Positions 44,320 to 51,364 of a stretch of 64,000 bases of DNA are shown piece by piece; the first letter of the stretch is position 1; the number at the start of each line of letters is the position of its first letter. Both the position numbers and the translations under genes were made by a program. Source of the stretch: an uncultured Bacteroidales bacterium (GTDB lineage Bacteria; Bacteroidota; Bacteroidia; Bacteroidales; Paludibacteraceae). Under the pieces are notes generated by a model. The model worked only from the letters and a program-made list of their open reading frames with translations, was not told the origin of the DNA and made no database searches. The DNA is taken from contig CAMKPZ010000003.1 of assembly GCA_946414805.1 (NCBI GenBank), forward strand, positions 62,001 through 126,000, read 5' to 3'.

Positions 44320-45240
44320 ATGAAAAAGTTCCTATTACATATTTTAGTGTTTGTTACCATTTTACTCAGCTTACTCATAGTTGAAGATATTATGGTTACA
44401 AGTGGGTATCATTCAAAAGAGACACGGAAGTATGGTGTGTGGAATGAGATTCTGCATACTAACATAAATGCAGATCTTCTTATTATGGGGAATTCGAGAG
44501 CTTGGTGTCAATATTCTCCACAAATCTTTGATTCGATTCTTAGGATCAATGCATATAACATTGGATTAGACGGAAGTGCTTTTAACCGGCAAAAAGCACG
44601 CTACGATATATATAGACATTACCAGAAGATCAAACCTAGATATATCATACAAAATGTTGAATTCTTTACTTTGGGCGGATATACAATAGGCTATGAGAGA
44701 GAACAATTTATGCCATACTTAACGTATCCTTTTTATCGCAATAGAATCAAAAAAGAAGAACCTTTTAGTTTTGGGGAGTTATACCTTCCAATGTACCGCT
44801 ATTATAAGAATAATGTATATGATGATATTACTAAATATGATTACATTATTCAGAAAGGATATTATGGTAGAGAGATTGAGTGGGATGATTCAAAATTAAA
44901 GAGTACTAAACCTTATAACGAAAATATTGACTCAACATTGTTACAATTATTTACTGATTACATTGAGGAATTGCAAAGTGATAATATAGTTCCTATATTG
45001 GTTTCTGCTCCTGTGTTTATTGGGGCAACAAATGTCGTGCTTAATATTGACGAGATAAATAATCTGTATAGACAAATAGCTGAACAATATAATATTCTAT
45101 TTTTGGATTATTCAAAAATTCCATTGTCAAGAGATACATCATACTTCTACAATGCTACGCACATGAATAGAAAAGGAGCAGAGTTATTTTCTACTCAACT
45201 TGCAAATGATTTAGATTCTTTGGGAATTATTTCTCGTTAG
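44320..45240 (+). CDS. SGNH-hydrolase-like partner of the MBOAT acyltransferase
   Basis: 306 residues. N-terminal membrane anchor (FLLHILVFVTILLSLLIVED), then LLIMGNSRAWCQYSP, where the Ser of GNSR is the expected SGNH nucleophile, YNIGLDGS, and a C-terminal block-V-like section FYNATHMNRKGAELFS with the candidate catalytic His; the usual Asp three residues earlier is Asn. It is 6 bp after the MBOAT gene, like AlgI-AlgJ/X or DltB-DltD pairs, so it likely completes acyl transfer in the periplasm. Strikingly AT-rich compared with the rest of the window. Confidence 0.7.
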   Translation: MKKFLLHILVFVTILLSLLIVEDIMVTSGYHSKETRKYGVWNEILHTNINADLLIMGNSRAWCQYSPQIFDSILRINAYNIGLDGSAFNRQKARYDIYRHYQKIKPRYIIQNVEFFTLGGYTIGYEREQFMPYLTYPFYRNRIKKEEPFSFGELYLPMYRYYKNNVYDDITKYDYIIQKGYYGREIEWDDSKLKSTKPYNENIDSTLLQLFTDYIEELQSDNIVPILVSAPVFIGATNVVLNIDEINNLYRQIAEQYNILFLDYSKIPLSRDTSYFYNATHMNRKGAELFSTQLANDLDSLGIISR

Positions 45241-45254
45241 TTTTTTCACACACT

Positions 45255-45394
45255 CGAAGCCCACCGCGCAAGCGCGGAGACAGTATATACCCTCTCGGGG
45301 CCATTCTTTCGCGAAGGGGTACGCGAAAGTATGTGCGCATGGGAGCGCTTGCTCCGAAGGGTATATACGCTATCTGCATAGTTTATGGGCTTCG
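45255..45394. repeat. Multi-branched inverted-repeat element
   Basis: Outer stem CGAAGCCCA (45255) / TGGGCTTCG (45386), side hairpin CCGCGC-AA-GCGCGG (45264), inner stem GTATATACCCT (45283) / AGGGTATATAC (45358) enclosing hairpins CTTTCGCG/CGCGAAAG (45306/45322) and GGAGC-GCTT-GCTCC (45342). It lies in the 338-bp gap after the SGNH gene and has no ORF. Structured RNA or palindromic mobile element. Confidence 0.65.
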
Positions 45395-45504
45395 CTATGC
45401 CTTTCCCTCCGCATAACCGCGCACAACATTATGCCCAAATCTTAATAATCGTAAACTTTTTGGGCAGGTGTACAACCCTTGCCTGATAAAAATCGCCGCA
45501 AAAC

Positions 45505-45535
45505 TTGCATATTTCATAAATTTGTTGTATCTTTG
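45505..45535 (+). promoter_or_regulatory. Promoter of the first flavodoxin-fold gene
   Basis: TTGCATATTTC and TATCTTTG (45528-45535), 43 nt before the ATG. The 15-mer AAATCTTAATAATCG lies upstream at 45437-45451 and recurs upstream of the second flavodoxin-fold gene. Confidence 0.7.
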
Positions 45536-45578
45536 CACTCGGTTTTCAGAAAACAACTGTTTCTATATAAATCAAGAT

Positions 45579-46118
45579 ATGAGTAAAAAAGTAGTAATCC
45601 TCTCAACCTCACTCCGTTCCGGCTCGAACAGCCACACGCTGGCGGAGCGGTTTGCCGAAGGCGCAAAAGCCGCCGGACACGAAGTAGAGCTGATCTCGCT
45701 TCGCGGCAAGGAAATCAGGTTCTGTATCGGCTGTCTCAAGTGTCAGGAGACAGGCGCGTGTGTCTTCAAAGACGATGTGCCGGCAATCATGGAGTCCGTG
45801 CTTAACGCCGATGTCGTTTGCTGGGCGACGCCCATCTATTATTATGAGATGTCGGGTCAGATGAAGACCCTTATCGACCGCATGAACGCCATGTATCCGA
45901 AGGATTACAAGTTCCGCGACATCTACCTGCTGACGACGGCTGCAGAGGACGAACCCTTCGTTCCCGAACGCGCCGAGAGCGGCTTACAGGGCTGGATAGA
46001 CTGCTACGAGAAATGTACCCTCAAAGGCCATCTTTTCTGCGGTGGTGTCAACGACCCGCGCGAGATCGCAGGCCACGCCAAACTGCAAGAAGCATTCGAA
46101 TTGGGCAAAAACTGTTAA
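45579..46118 (+). CDS. Flavodoxin-fold NAD(P)H-dependent FMN reductase-like protein
   Basis: 179 residues from ATG 45579 (the upstream extension would cover the promoter). FMN-binding loop STSLRSGSNSHTLAERF, the cysteine motif CIGCLKCQETGACVFKDD typical of the NADPH-dependent iron-sulfur/flavin reductase group, ATPIYYYEMSGQMKTLIDR for the second FMN contact. Likely a cytoplasmic flavoprotein reducing quinones, nitro compounds or metals; substrate not inferable. Paralogous in fold to the protein at 53612. Confidence 0.88.
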   Translation: MSKKVVILSTSLRSGSNSHTLAERFAEGAKAAGHEVELISLRGKEIRFCIGCLKCQETGACVFKDDVPAIMESVLNADVVCWATPIYYYEMSGQMKTLIDRMNAMYPKDYKFRDIYLLTTAAEDEPFVPERAESGLQGWIDCYEKCTLKGHLFCGGVNDPREIAGHAKLQEAFELGKNC

Positions 46119-46352
46119 TGCAGCCGAAAATCCTACATATCCGCTCGGTGAACGACTACGCGCGCTATAATCTTTGCACTCGTTTACGTTAAGGCTCGTT
46201 ACGACTCGCGGCTCTGCCGCTCAATGGAAACTCGCCTTACGCTACGCTCTCCCCGGAGCAAACAGTTTTCGGCTTCGGTTTACTCCGGGGACTCAGAATA
46301 GACATAGGAACTAAAATAATTTATAATTATTCATTATTAATTATTCATTATT
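46119..46352 (+). other. Intergenic leader with hairpins and heptamers
   Basis: No gene. TAATCTTTG near 46168 could be a -7 box. Inverted pair TAAGGC/GCCTTA (46190, 46234) enclosing GCGGCTCTGCCGC (46209), a strong hairpin CCCCGGAGCAAA/TTTACTCCGGGG (46251-46290), and four ATTATTM heptamers (about 46325-46352) running into the next ATG. Confidence 0.6.
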
Positions 46353-46952
46353 ATGAAAACAAGTACTAAAATCTGGATGTGCCTCGCGGGTATTGCCCTC
46401 GTGGTACTGGGTGTGCTCTGTATCATGTATCCGGGCAACACTCTTCTTTCGTTGGCTTGGGCTTTCGGTCTGATGCTGATTGTTACCGGTTGTTCTACAT
46501 TCGGCGCATGGGCAACGCTGCGTCATGTCAACCCGTTCAACGGTCTCACTTTCCTTGCTGCGCTGATGCAGGTTTTCTTGGGTATCGTGCTGATTATCAA
46601 TCCGGCTCCGCTGGCTGTAGCACTGCCGTTCATCTTCGCTTTCTGGGTGATGTATGAGGGTATTGGCCTCATGGTAGATTCGTTCAACTACAAGCGTCTC
46701 GGTTGGGACAAATGGTGGGTGCTCTGCCTGCTGTCTGTACTCGTCATCTGCGCAGGCTGTTATGGTTTGTTCTGCAACCCGGTAGCTTCGGCTGCAACGC
46801 TGGCTTGGTTGGTAGGTCTCGGTATTATCTTGGATGGTGTGGGCAACTGGCTCAAAGTGGCTGCTGTCAACCGTGTGGAGAAACGCCTTCACAAGATTTC
46901 CGACCGCATCCAGCAAGTCCTTGATGTAGAGGATGTTGAGGAAGTGAAGTAA
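46353..46952 (+). CDS. DUF308 (HdeD-like) membrane protein
   Basis: 199 residues with six hydrophobic helices arranged as DUF308 repeats (LAGIALVVLGVLCIMYPG, LLIVTGCSTFGAWATL, LGIVLIINPAPLAVALPF). In E. coli HdeD contributes to acid resistance; here the role is only inferred from the family. A charged C-terminal tail (EKRLHKISDRIQQVLDVEDV) extends into the cytoplasm. It ends before GTACAAA heptamers and a terminator. Confidence 0.88.
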   Translation: MKTSTKIWMCLAGIALVVLGVLCIMYPGNTLLSLAWAFGLMLIVTGCSTFGAWATLRHVNPFNGLTFLAALMQVFLGIVLIINPAPLAVALPFIFAFWVMYEGIGLMVDSFNYKRLGWDKWWVLCLLSVLVICAGCYGLFCNPVASAATLAWLVGLGIILDGVGNWLKVAAVNRVEKRLHKISDRIQQVLDVEDVEEVK

Positions 46953-46984
46953 TGTACAAAGGTACAAAGTACAATGTACAAAGT
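46951..46984. repeat. GTACAAA heptamer repeats
   Basis: GTACAAAG, GTACAAA, GTACAAT, GTACAAA, GTAAGCG immediately after the DUF308 stop and before the terminator stem. Confidence 0.75.
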
Positions 46985-47014
46985 AAGCGACTCACAGCGA
47001 TGTGGGTCGCTTTT
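46985..47014 (+). terminator. Terminator of the DUF308 gene
   Basis: AAGCGACTCACA (46985-46996), loop GCGA, TGTGGGTCGCTT (47001-47012), then TT; long stem with one G-T pair. Confidence 0.75.
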
Positions 47015-47162
47015 GGTTAGCCTTTTCTCGTAAGATGATCCCGTGATGATAAGGCGGAAGGCAGCACATTCCCTTAACAAGGCATGCACGTTCCCATTTT
47101 TCTTTTTTCTTTCTCCAGGGGGTAAGCCCAAACCGGCAAATTTAAGAAAATCGCTATAAAAC

Positions 47163-47193
47163 TTGCATATGTCAGAAAAAAGCAGTACATTTG
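47163..47193 (+). promoter_or_regulatory. Promoter of the cyclophilin-like/ABM genes
   Basis: TTGCATATGTCA, A-run, GCAG, TACATTTG at 47186-47193; extended-type. Confidence 0.75.
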
Positions 47194-47212
47194 CAGTCGC
47201 AATTTGAAACAC

Positions 47213-47803
47213 ATGAAACATATCAACACACACATGAAACGTACTCTTATTATCCTCTGTGCGCTATGCGCCATCATCACCACAGGGTCTGCCAAGACCC
47301 TTGTGGCGTATTATAATACAGAGAATACCGCTATGCAAATCAATGTGATTGTAGGAAACAAAACCTTTAGTGCCACACTGGCGGACAGCGAGACAGGCAG
47401 AGCGTTCGCGCAGCTGCTGCCAATGACGATTACGATGAACGAACTGAACGGCAATGAGAAATACCACTATCTGAACTCCTCGCTGCCGACTGACAGTTAC
47501 CAGCCCGGCACGATTCAGGCAGGCGACCTGATGTTGTACGGCAACAACTGCGTAGTGCTGTTCTACAAAACCTTCAGCAGCAGTTATTCGTACACCCGCA
47601 TAGGCAAAATAGACAATCCTTCGGGCTTGGCTGAAGCCCTCGGATCCGGCAATGTGTCCGTGCGCTTCGAGAAGAGTACGACCACGGAAAACCTTACTCC
47701 TACTCTTCCGAAAGAAGAGGGAGGAAAGATTCTCCGCAACGGACAAGTCTATATAAAGTACAACGGACAAATGTACGATGTACGAGGACAACAAATCCAG
47801 TGA
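47213..47803 (+). CDS. Secreted cyclophilin-like fold protein
   Basis: 196 residues from ATG 47213 (ATG 47234 gives an equally good signal peptide, MKRTLIILCALCAIITTGSA; the TTG at 47204 is unlikely). The central domain fits the small bacterial cyclophilin-like fold family: KTFSATLADSETGRAFAQLLP, MNELNGNEKYHYL, AGDLMLYGNNCVVLFYKTFS, YTRIGKIDNPSGLAEALGSG. No prolyl isomerase activity is implied. Residues about 160-171 (ENLTPTLPKEEGG) come from a CTCTTC/GAAGAG palindrome insert, and the tail GKILRNGQVYIKYNGQMYDV + RGQQIQ resembles the tail of the giant surface protein. Its stop is 1 bp before the next ATG. Confidence 0.85.
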   Translation: MKHINTHMKRTLIILCALCAIITTGSAKTLVAYYNTENTAMQINVIVGNKTFSATLADSETGRAFAQLLPMTITMNELNGNEKYHYLNSSLPTDSYQPGTIQAGDLMLYGNNCVVLFYKTFSSSYSYTRIGKIDNPSGLAEALGSGNVSVRFEKSTTTENLTPTLPKEEGGKILRNGQVYIKYNGQMYDVRGQQIQ

Positions 47804-47804
47804 T

Positions 47805-48260
47805 ATGAGAAAACTCTTTTATCTCCTTGTGGCTGCGCTTATGCTCATCGGCTGCGCCAAGTCAAACAGTGATCGCATGAAACAACATCTAACTTCCAAC
47901 GGCGATAGCGGTCTGTCTTCTGTCAGTCCGCAGGACGGTCTGATCATCCGCATCGCGGAGATAGAGGTCAATGACGGCTATCTGGAGCAATACCTTGCTG
48001 CCGCGCATAATGTCGGCACGAAGTCCGTAGAGACCGAGCCGGGCGTGATTTGTATCTGCCCGATGCAGGTCAAGGAACAGCCCAACACCATCCGTATAGT
48101 GGAGATATACCGCGATTCGGCTTCTTACCAAGCCCACCTCCAAACCCCGCATTTCCTCGACTACAAGCAAGGCACGCTGCACATGGTCAAATCGCTCAAA
48201 CTGGTGGACACCAGTCCCTTAGCCCCCGAAGCCATGCCACTTATCTTCAAGAAGCTATAG
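47805..48260 (+). CDS. ABM-domain (quinol monooxygenase-like) lipoprotein
   Basis: 151 residues from ATG 47805. Lipoprotein signal MRKLFYLLVAALMLIGC (Cys17), spacer, then an antibiotic-biosynthesis-monooxygenase dimeric alpha/beta-barrel domain (IIRIAEIEVNDGYLEQYLAA, EPGVICICPMQ, IRIVEIYRDSASYQAHLQTPHF). Such proteins act on quinols or similar aromatics without cofactors; the lipoprotein form implies an envelope location. Residues about 34-46 (GLSSVSPQDGLI) are encoded by the GGTCTGT..TCTGTCAG element, which places the repeat in the linker after the lipobox. Confidence 0.82.
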   Translation: MRKLFYLLVAALMLIGCAKSNSDRMKQHLTSNGDSGLSSVSPQDGLIIRIAEIEVNDGYLEQYLAAAHNVGTKSVETEPGVICICPMQVKEQPNTIRIVEIYRDSASYQAHLQTPHFLDYKQGTLHMVKSLKLVDTSPLAPEAMPLIFKKL

Positions 48261-48299
48261 CAAAAACGCCCTTTCTTGCCCGTTTTTTGTCTCCTGCCC

Positions 48300-48330
48300 T
48301 TGCATATATCAAAAAAAAGCAGTAACTTTG
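48300..48330 (+). promoter_or_regulatory. Promoter of the defence cassette's first gene
   Basis: TTGCATATATCA, A-run, GCAG, TAACTTTG at 48323-48330, CAGCC; extended-type. Confidence 0.75.
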
Positions 48331-48354
48331 CAGCCAAAAGTTGCAAAGACGAGT

Positions 48355-48819
48355 ATGACCAATACCGATTTTTGGAAATATATAGATACAATTATCGCCC
48401 AAGGCTTCGATGCTAAAGGGCTTAAACAACTGGAACAATATGCAGAACAATTCATCTCTGGGCGGCTTGTTTATCAACGATTTTCACCGCTCGAACAGCA
48501 TGGCTGCGCAGCGGGAGGTAGCAATCATGTCATTGCATCCTTACTCGCGGGAGCAGGTATTGACCCAAGTAGCCTCACTGCGCCGGAAGGCAGTTTCCAA
48601 AGAGAGCGCGAATGCGCAGAGACGGAACTCCGCAATCCGCGTAACTGGACCTATACCACGCCGGAGATTTATCTGAGCGACTTGCACGACGAGAACGTAA
48701 TCAAGTCCGTTAACGGAAATGTGTTTGTGATTGACTGCGACATCCGTATCAACACCCCCGAACTCAAACTGGGTGGCATCCGCCATCTAACAACAAATAT
48801 AGAATTTGTTTCAGAATAA
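48355..48819 (+). CDS. Kinase-like polyvalent protein remnant (internally deleted)
   Basis: 154 residues from ATG 48355. N-terminal part has PLEQHGCAAGGSNHVIASLLAG and an ERE.AE helix; C-terminal part has IYLSDLHDENVIKSVNGNVF then VIDCDIRIN, matching a protein-kinase-type catalytic loop (DLHxxN) and the metal Asp (IDCD). From memory, full-length relatives found on mobile elements have about 100 more residues between these halves, including an ATP-binding lobe; here the join falls near FQRERECAETELRNPRNW. It is probably an inactive remnant or a minimal derivative. Assignment from motif memory, not a search. Confidence 0.5.
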   Translation: MTNTDFWKYIDTIIAQGFDAKGLKQLEQYAEQFISGRLVYQRFSPLEQHGCAAGGSNHVIASLLAGAGIDPSSLTAPEGSFQRERECAETELRNPRNWTYTTPEIYLSDLHDENVIKSVNGNVFVIDCDIRINTPELKLGGIRHLTTNIEFVSE

Positions 48820-48831
48820 AATAATCTGCCT

Positions 48832-49902
48832 ATGGCATCGTCAGAAATATCGAAACAAACACCCCTGTCCCAAGATTTTGAACACGCGCGTTCAAAATCT
48901 TTCGAAGCCTTGCTGACTGATGTCCGCCATATCATTGATAGTGGTCTGCAACAGGCGTATCAGTCTGTCAATCAGACGATACTCAATACGTATTGGCTTG
49001 TGGGAAGACGTATTGTGGAGGATGAGCAACATGGCAACCGCCGCGCTGAGTATGGCAAACAGCAAATCAAGAACCTTTCTGCGGAATTGGTTCCGCAGTA
49101 TGGCACTTCCTATAACGAGAGGAACCTTTATCAGTTCCGCAATTTCTATCTGGCTTTCAGCGACTTAGAGATATTGAACGAACGCGTTCAAAATCTCAGT
49201 TGGACACATTTCAGAAGTCTGTTACGCATAGAAAACGAACAAGAGCGGATTTGGTACATGCAGGAAGCAGCCAACGAAGGTTGGAGTACAACGACACTTG
49301 ACCGCAACATCAACACACAGTATTTCCGTCGCATTCTGGCGATGCAGAAAGAAGGCATAGCCGTGCCGAAAGAGAAAGAGCAACCAAGCAAGATGGAGTT
49401 CATAAAGAATCCTATTGTCGCCGAGTTCCTGAATATCTCGCCCAATGCCAAACTCTATGAATCCGATTTGGAGAGTGCCATCATCGACAATCTGCAGCAG
49501 TTCCTTATGGAATTAGGAAAGGGCTATGCGTTTGTCGGCAGACAGGTACACATCCGCACGGAGGAAAATGATTATTTCATAGACCTTGTTTTCTATAACT
49601 ACATTCTGAAATGCTTTGTTCTCATTGATTTGAAGGCGGATAGACTTTCTTTCCAGGATGTGGGACAAATGGATATGTATCTGCGCCTGTATGATACATT
49701 GAAGAAACAACCGACTGACAATCCGACAATCGGTATTGTCCTTTGTTCGGAAACCAACGGCGATGTGGTACGTTTTTCCTCATTAGCCGACAATCCGCAG
49801 ATGTACGCAGCCAAATATGAGTTATATCTGCCTACTCAGGAAGAATTAGCCCGTGAGATAGAACGCCAGAAAGAAATTTATCGCTTGCAAAAGGAGAATT
49901 AA
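48832..49902 (+). CDS. DUF1016 / YhcG-type PDDEXK nuclease
   Basis: 356 residues. N-terminal DUF1016_N helical domain (INQTILNTYWLVGRRIVEDEQ, YGKQQIKNLSAELVPQYG, ERNLYQFRNFYLAF, LSWTHFRSLLRIEN), C-terminal PD-(D/E)XK domain with GYAFVGRQVHIRTEENDYFIDLVFYN (split D..E..) and FVLIDLKADRLSFQDVGQMDMYLRLYD. The family occurs in type I R-M neighbourhoods and mobile islands; its own activity is poorly known. It is 12 bp after the kinase-like remnant and in the same direction. Confidence 0.9.
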   Translation: MASSEISKQTPLSQDFEHARSKSFEALLTDVRHIIDSGLQQAYQSVNQTILNTYWLVGRRIVEDEQHGNRRAEYGKQQIKNLSAELVPQYGTSYNERNLYQFRNFYLAFSDLEILNERVQNLSWTHFRSLLRIENEQERIWYMQEAANEGWSTTTLDRNINTQYFRRILAMQKEGIAVPKEKEQPSKMEFIKNPIVAEFLNISPNAKLYESDLESAIIDNLQQFLMELGKGYAFVGRQVHIRTEENDYFIDLVFYNYILKCFVLIDLKADRLSFQDVGQMDMYLRLYDTLKKQPTDNPTIGIVLCSETNGDVVRFSSLADNPQMYAAKYELYLPTQEELAREIERQKEIYRLQKEN

Positions 49903-50216
49903 ATAATCGTCCCTCTCCGAGCGGTGCTTCCGAGCACTCCGGGAAAGGAGAAAATAACATAAAGACATAAAACAGCGCAAAGCGTTGCGCGATAACATAT
50001 TATAATAATAAAGCAGACTATTATTTCGCGTTCGAAAAGAAAAAAGCCTAGGAAACTGATTTCTCAACGAAACGGGTAAATGCTTCACGAATGTGCCTAT
50101 AATGGGACATTCCACTCACAACTAATAAAGTTCACACTTGTGTGGACTCTCTATGGGTTGTGAGGCGGAGGTTCTTCCTAGGCTCCTTCGTGAACGCGAA
50201 TAGAGGTTCACACTTT
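49903..50216. other. Intergenic region with nested inverted-repeat element
   Basis: No gene. Small hairpins GTGCT-TCCG-AGCAC (near 49925) and GCGCAA-AGCG-TTGCGC (near 49975). Main element 50025-50200: outer arms TTCGCGTTC (50025-50033) / GAACGCGAA (50192-50200), second arms AGCCTAGGAA (50045-50054) / TTCCTAGGCT (50175-50184), and inside two hairpins, GAATGT.CC/GG.ACATTC (50089-50112) and CTCACAAC/GTTGTGAG (50115/50157) enclosing GTTCACAC/GTGTGGAC (50130/50140). Confidence 0.7.
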
Positions 50217-50265
50217 TTTGTGCCCGTTGGTGGATTGATAGTTTTGCACAAAACAACTATCAATC
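50217..50265 (+). promoter_or_regulatory. Promoter with embedded operator palindrome for the methylase-nuclease operon
   Basis: TTTG at 50217-50220, 18-nt gap, TAGTTTTG at 50239-50246. A perfect inverted repeat GATTGATAGTT (50233-50243) / AACTATCAATC (50255-50265) covers the -7 box and start region and ends 1 nt before the methylase ATG, as expected for an autoregulatory operator. Confidence 0.7.
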
Positions 50266-50266
50266 T

Positions 50267-51358
50267 ATGGCAGGAAACGCAGATTTGCATGCAGCTGGCA
50301 AGGCAAAAAAAGATGAGTTCTACACTCAATTGGTGGATATTGAAAAAGAAGTAAAGTATTACAAGCAACACTTTCAAGGAAAAGTGGTGTTATGTAATTG
50401 TGACGATCCGTACGAAAGTAATTTCTTCAAGTATTTTGCCTTGAACTTTAACGCACTCGGTTTGAAAAAACTGATTGCTACTTGTTATAATGGTTCGCCT
50501 GTTTCCGGTAATGAACTATTATTGGATTTCGGTGACACAGTTGATGATCCGAAGAAGATTGCCTATAAAGTAGAAATAACTGAAGTTACAGATGTAAATG
50601 GAGATGGCGCAATTAATCTTGCTGATGTAAAGTACCTCATGCAAAATGATAAGAATGTTATTTCTATACTTAAAGGAAATGGCGATTTTCGTTCTCAGGA
50701 GTGTATCGATTTGCTAAAAGAAGCAGATATAGTAGTTACAAATCCGCCATTTTCTCTGTTTCGTGAATATTTAGCACAATTAGTTGAATACAAGAAGAAT
50801 TTTCTTATTATTGGAAATGTAAATACCATTGTTACAAAGGATACATTTCCTTTAGTAAGAGACAATATTATATGGATGGGTGCCAGTATTCATAGTGGGG
50901 ATAGAGAATTTAGAGTTCCTGATTCTTACCCACTTAATGCCGCAGGATATAGAGTTGATGAGAATGGTATAAAATATATTCGTGTTAAAGGTGTTAGATG
51001 GTTTACTAATTTGGACTACCCTCAACGTCATGAAGATCTGGTCTTATATAAACATTATACTCCTGAAGAATATCCAAAATATGATAATTATGAGGCAATA
51101 AATGTTGATAAATCAAGTGACATTCCTTGTGACTACGATGGAGTTATGGGTGTGCCAATTACCTTCTTGGATAAATACAATCCAGACCAATTTGAGATTA
51201 TTTGGCAAGCGAGTGGAAATACATACGCAAATGCACCAAAGGAAATATTAAAAGAACTAAAGTTCGATCCAACTATAAAATATGGAGGTGGTTTAGGGGC
51301 CGCAGTTCTTAATGGAAAAGCCGTATATACTCGCATTTTAATCCGTCGCAAAAAATAG
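50267..51358 (+). CDS. EcoRI-family adenine-specific DNA methyltransferase
   Basis: 363 residues. Matches the EcoRI methylase-type family: N-terminal AGKAKKDEFYTQLVDIEKEV, VVLCNCDDPYESNFFKYFALNF split in the first half, the catalytic NPPF at 159-162 (m6A type), and WTNLD-like RWFTNLDYPQRH later. An unusual loop DVNGDGAINLAD (109-120) looks like a dockerin/EF-hand calcium loop. AT-rich relative to neighbours, consistent with acquisition. It is 6 bp upstream of a DUF262-HNH nuclease, so it probably protects host DNA from it. Confidence 0.9.
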   Translation: MAGNADLHAAGKAKKDEFYTQLVDIEKEVKYYKQHFQGKVVLCNCDDPYESNFFKYFALNFNALGLKKLIATCYNGSPVSGNELLLDFGDTVDDPKKIAYKVEITEVTDVNGDGAINLADVKYLMQNDKNVISILKGNGDFRSQECIDLLKEADIVVTNPPFSLFREYLAQLVEYKKNFLIIGNVNTIVTKDTFPLVRDNIIWMGASIHSGDREFRVPDSYPLNAAGYRVDENGIKYIRVKGVRWFTNLDYPQRHEDLVLYKHYTPEEYPKYDNYEAINVDKSSDIPCDYDGVMGVPITFLDKYNPDQFEIIWQASGNTYANAPKEILKELKFDPTIKYGGGLGAAVLNGKAVYTRILIRRKK

Positions 51359-51364
51359 AAAGCC

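Noticed and set aside
45255..45394. Insertion sequence end
   Set aside because: Inverted repeats are nested within 140 nt with no transposase gene nearby; no IS or transposase was found in the whole window.
50025..50200. Retron msr-msd or group II intron RNA
   Set aside because: No reverse transcriptase gene is present in the window and no intron domain V-like hairpin was recognised.
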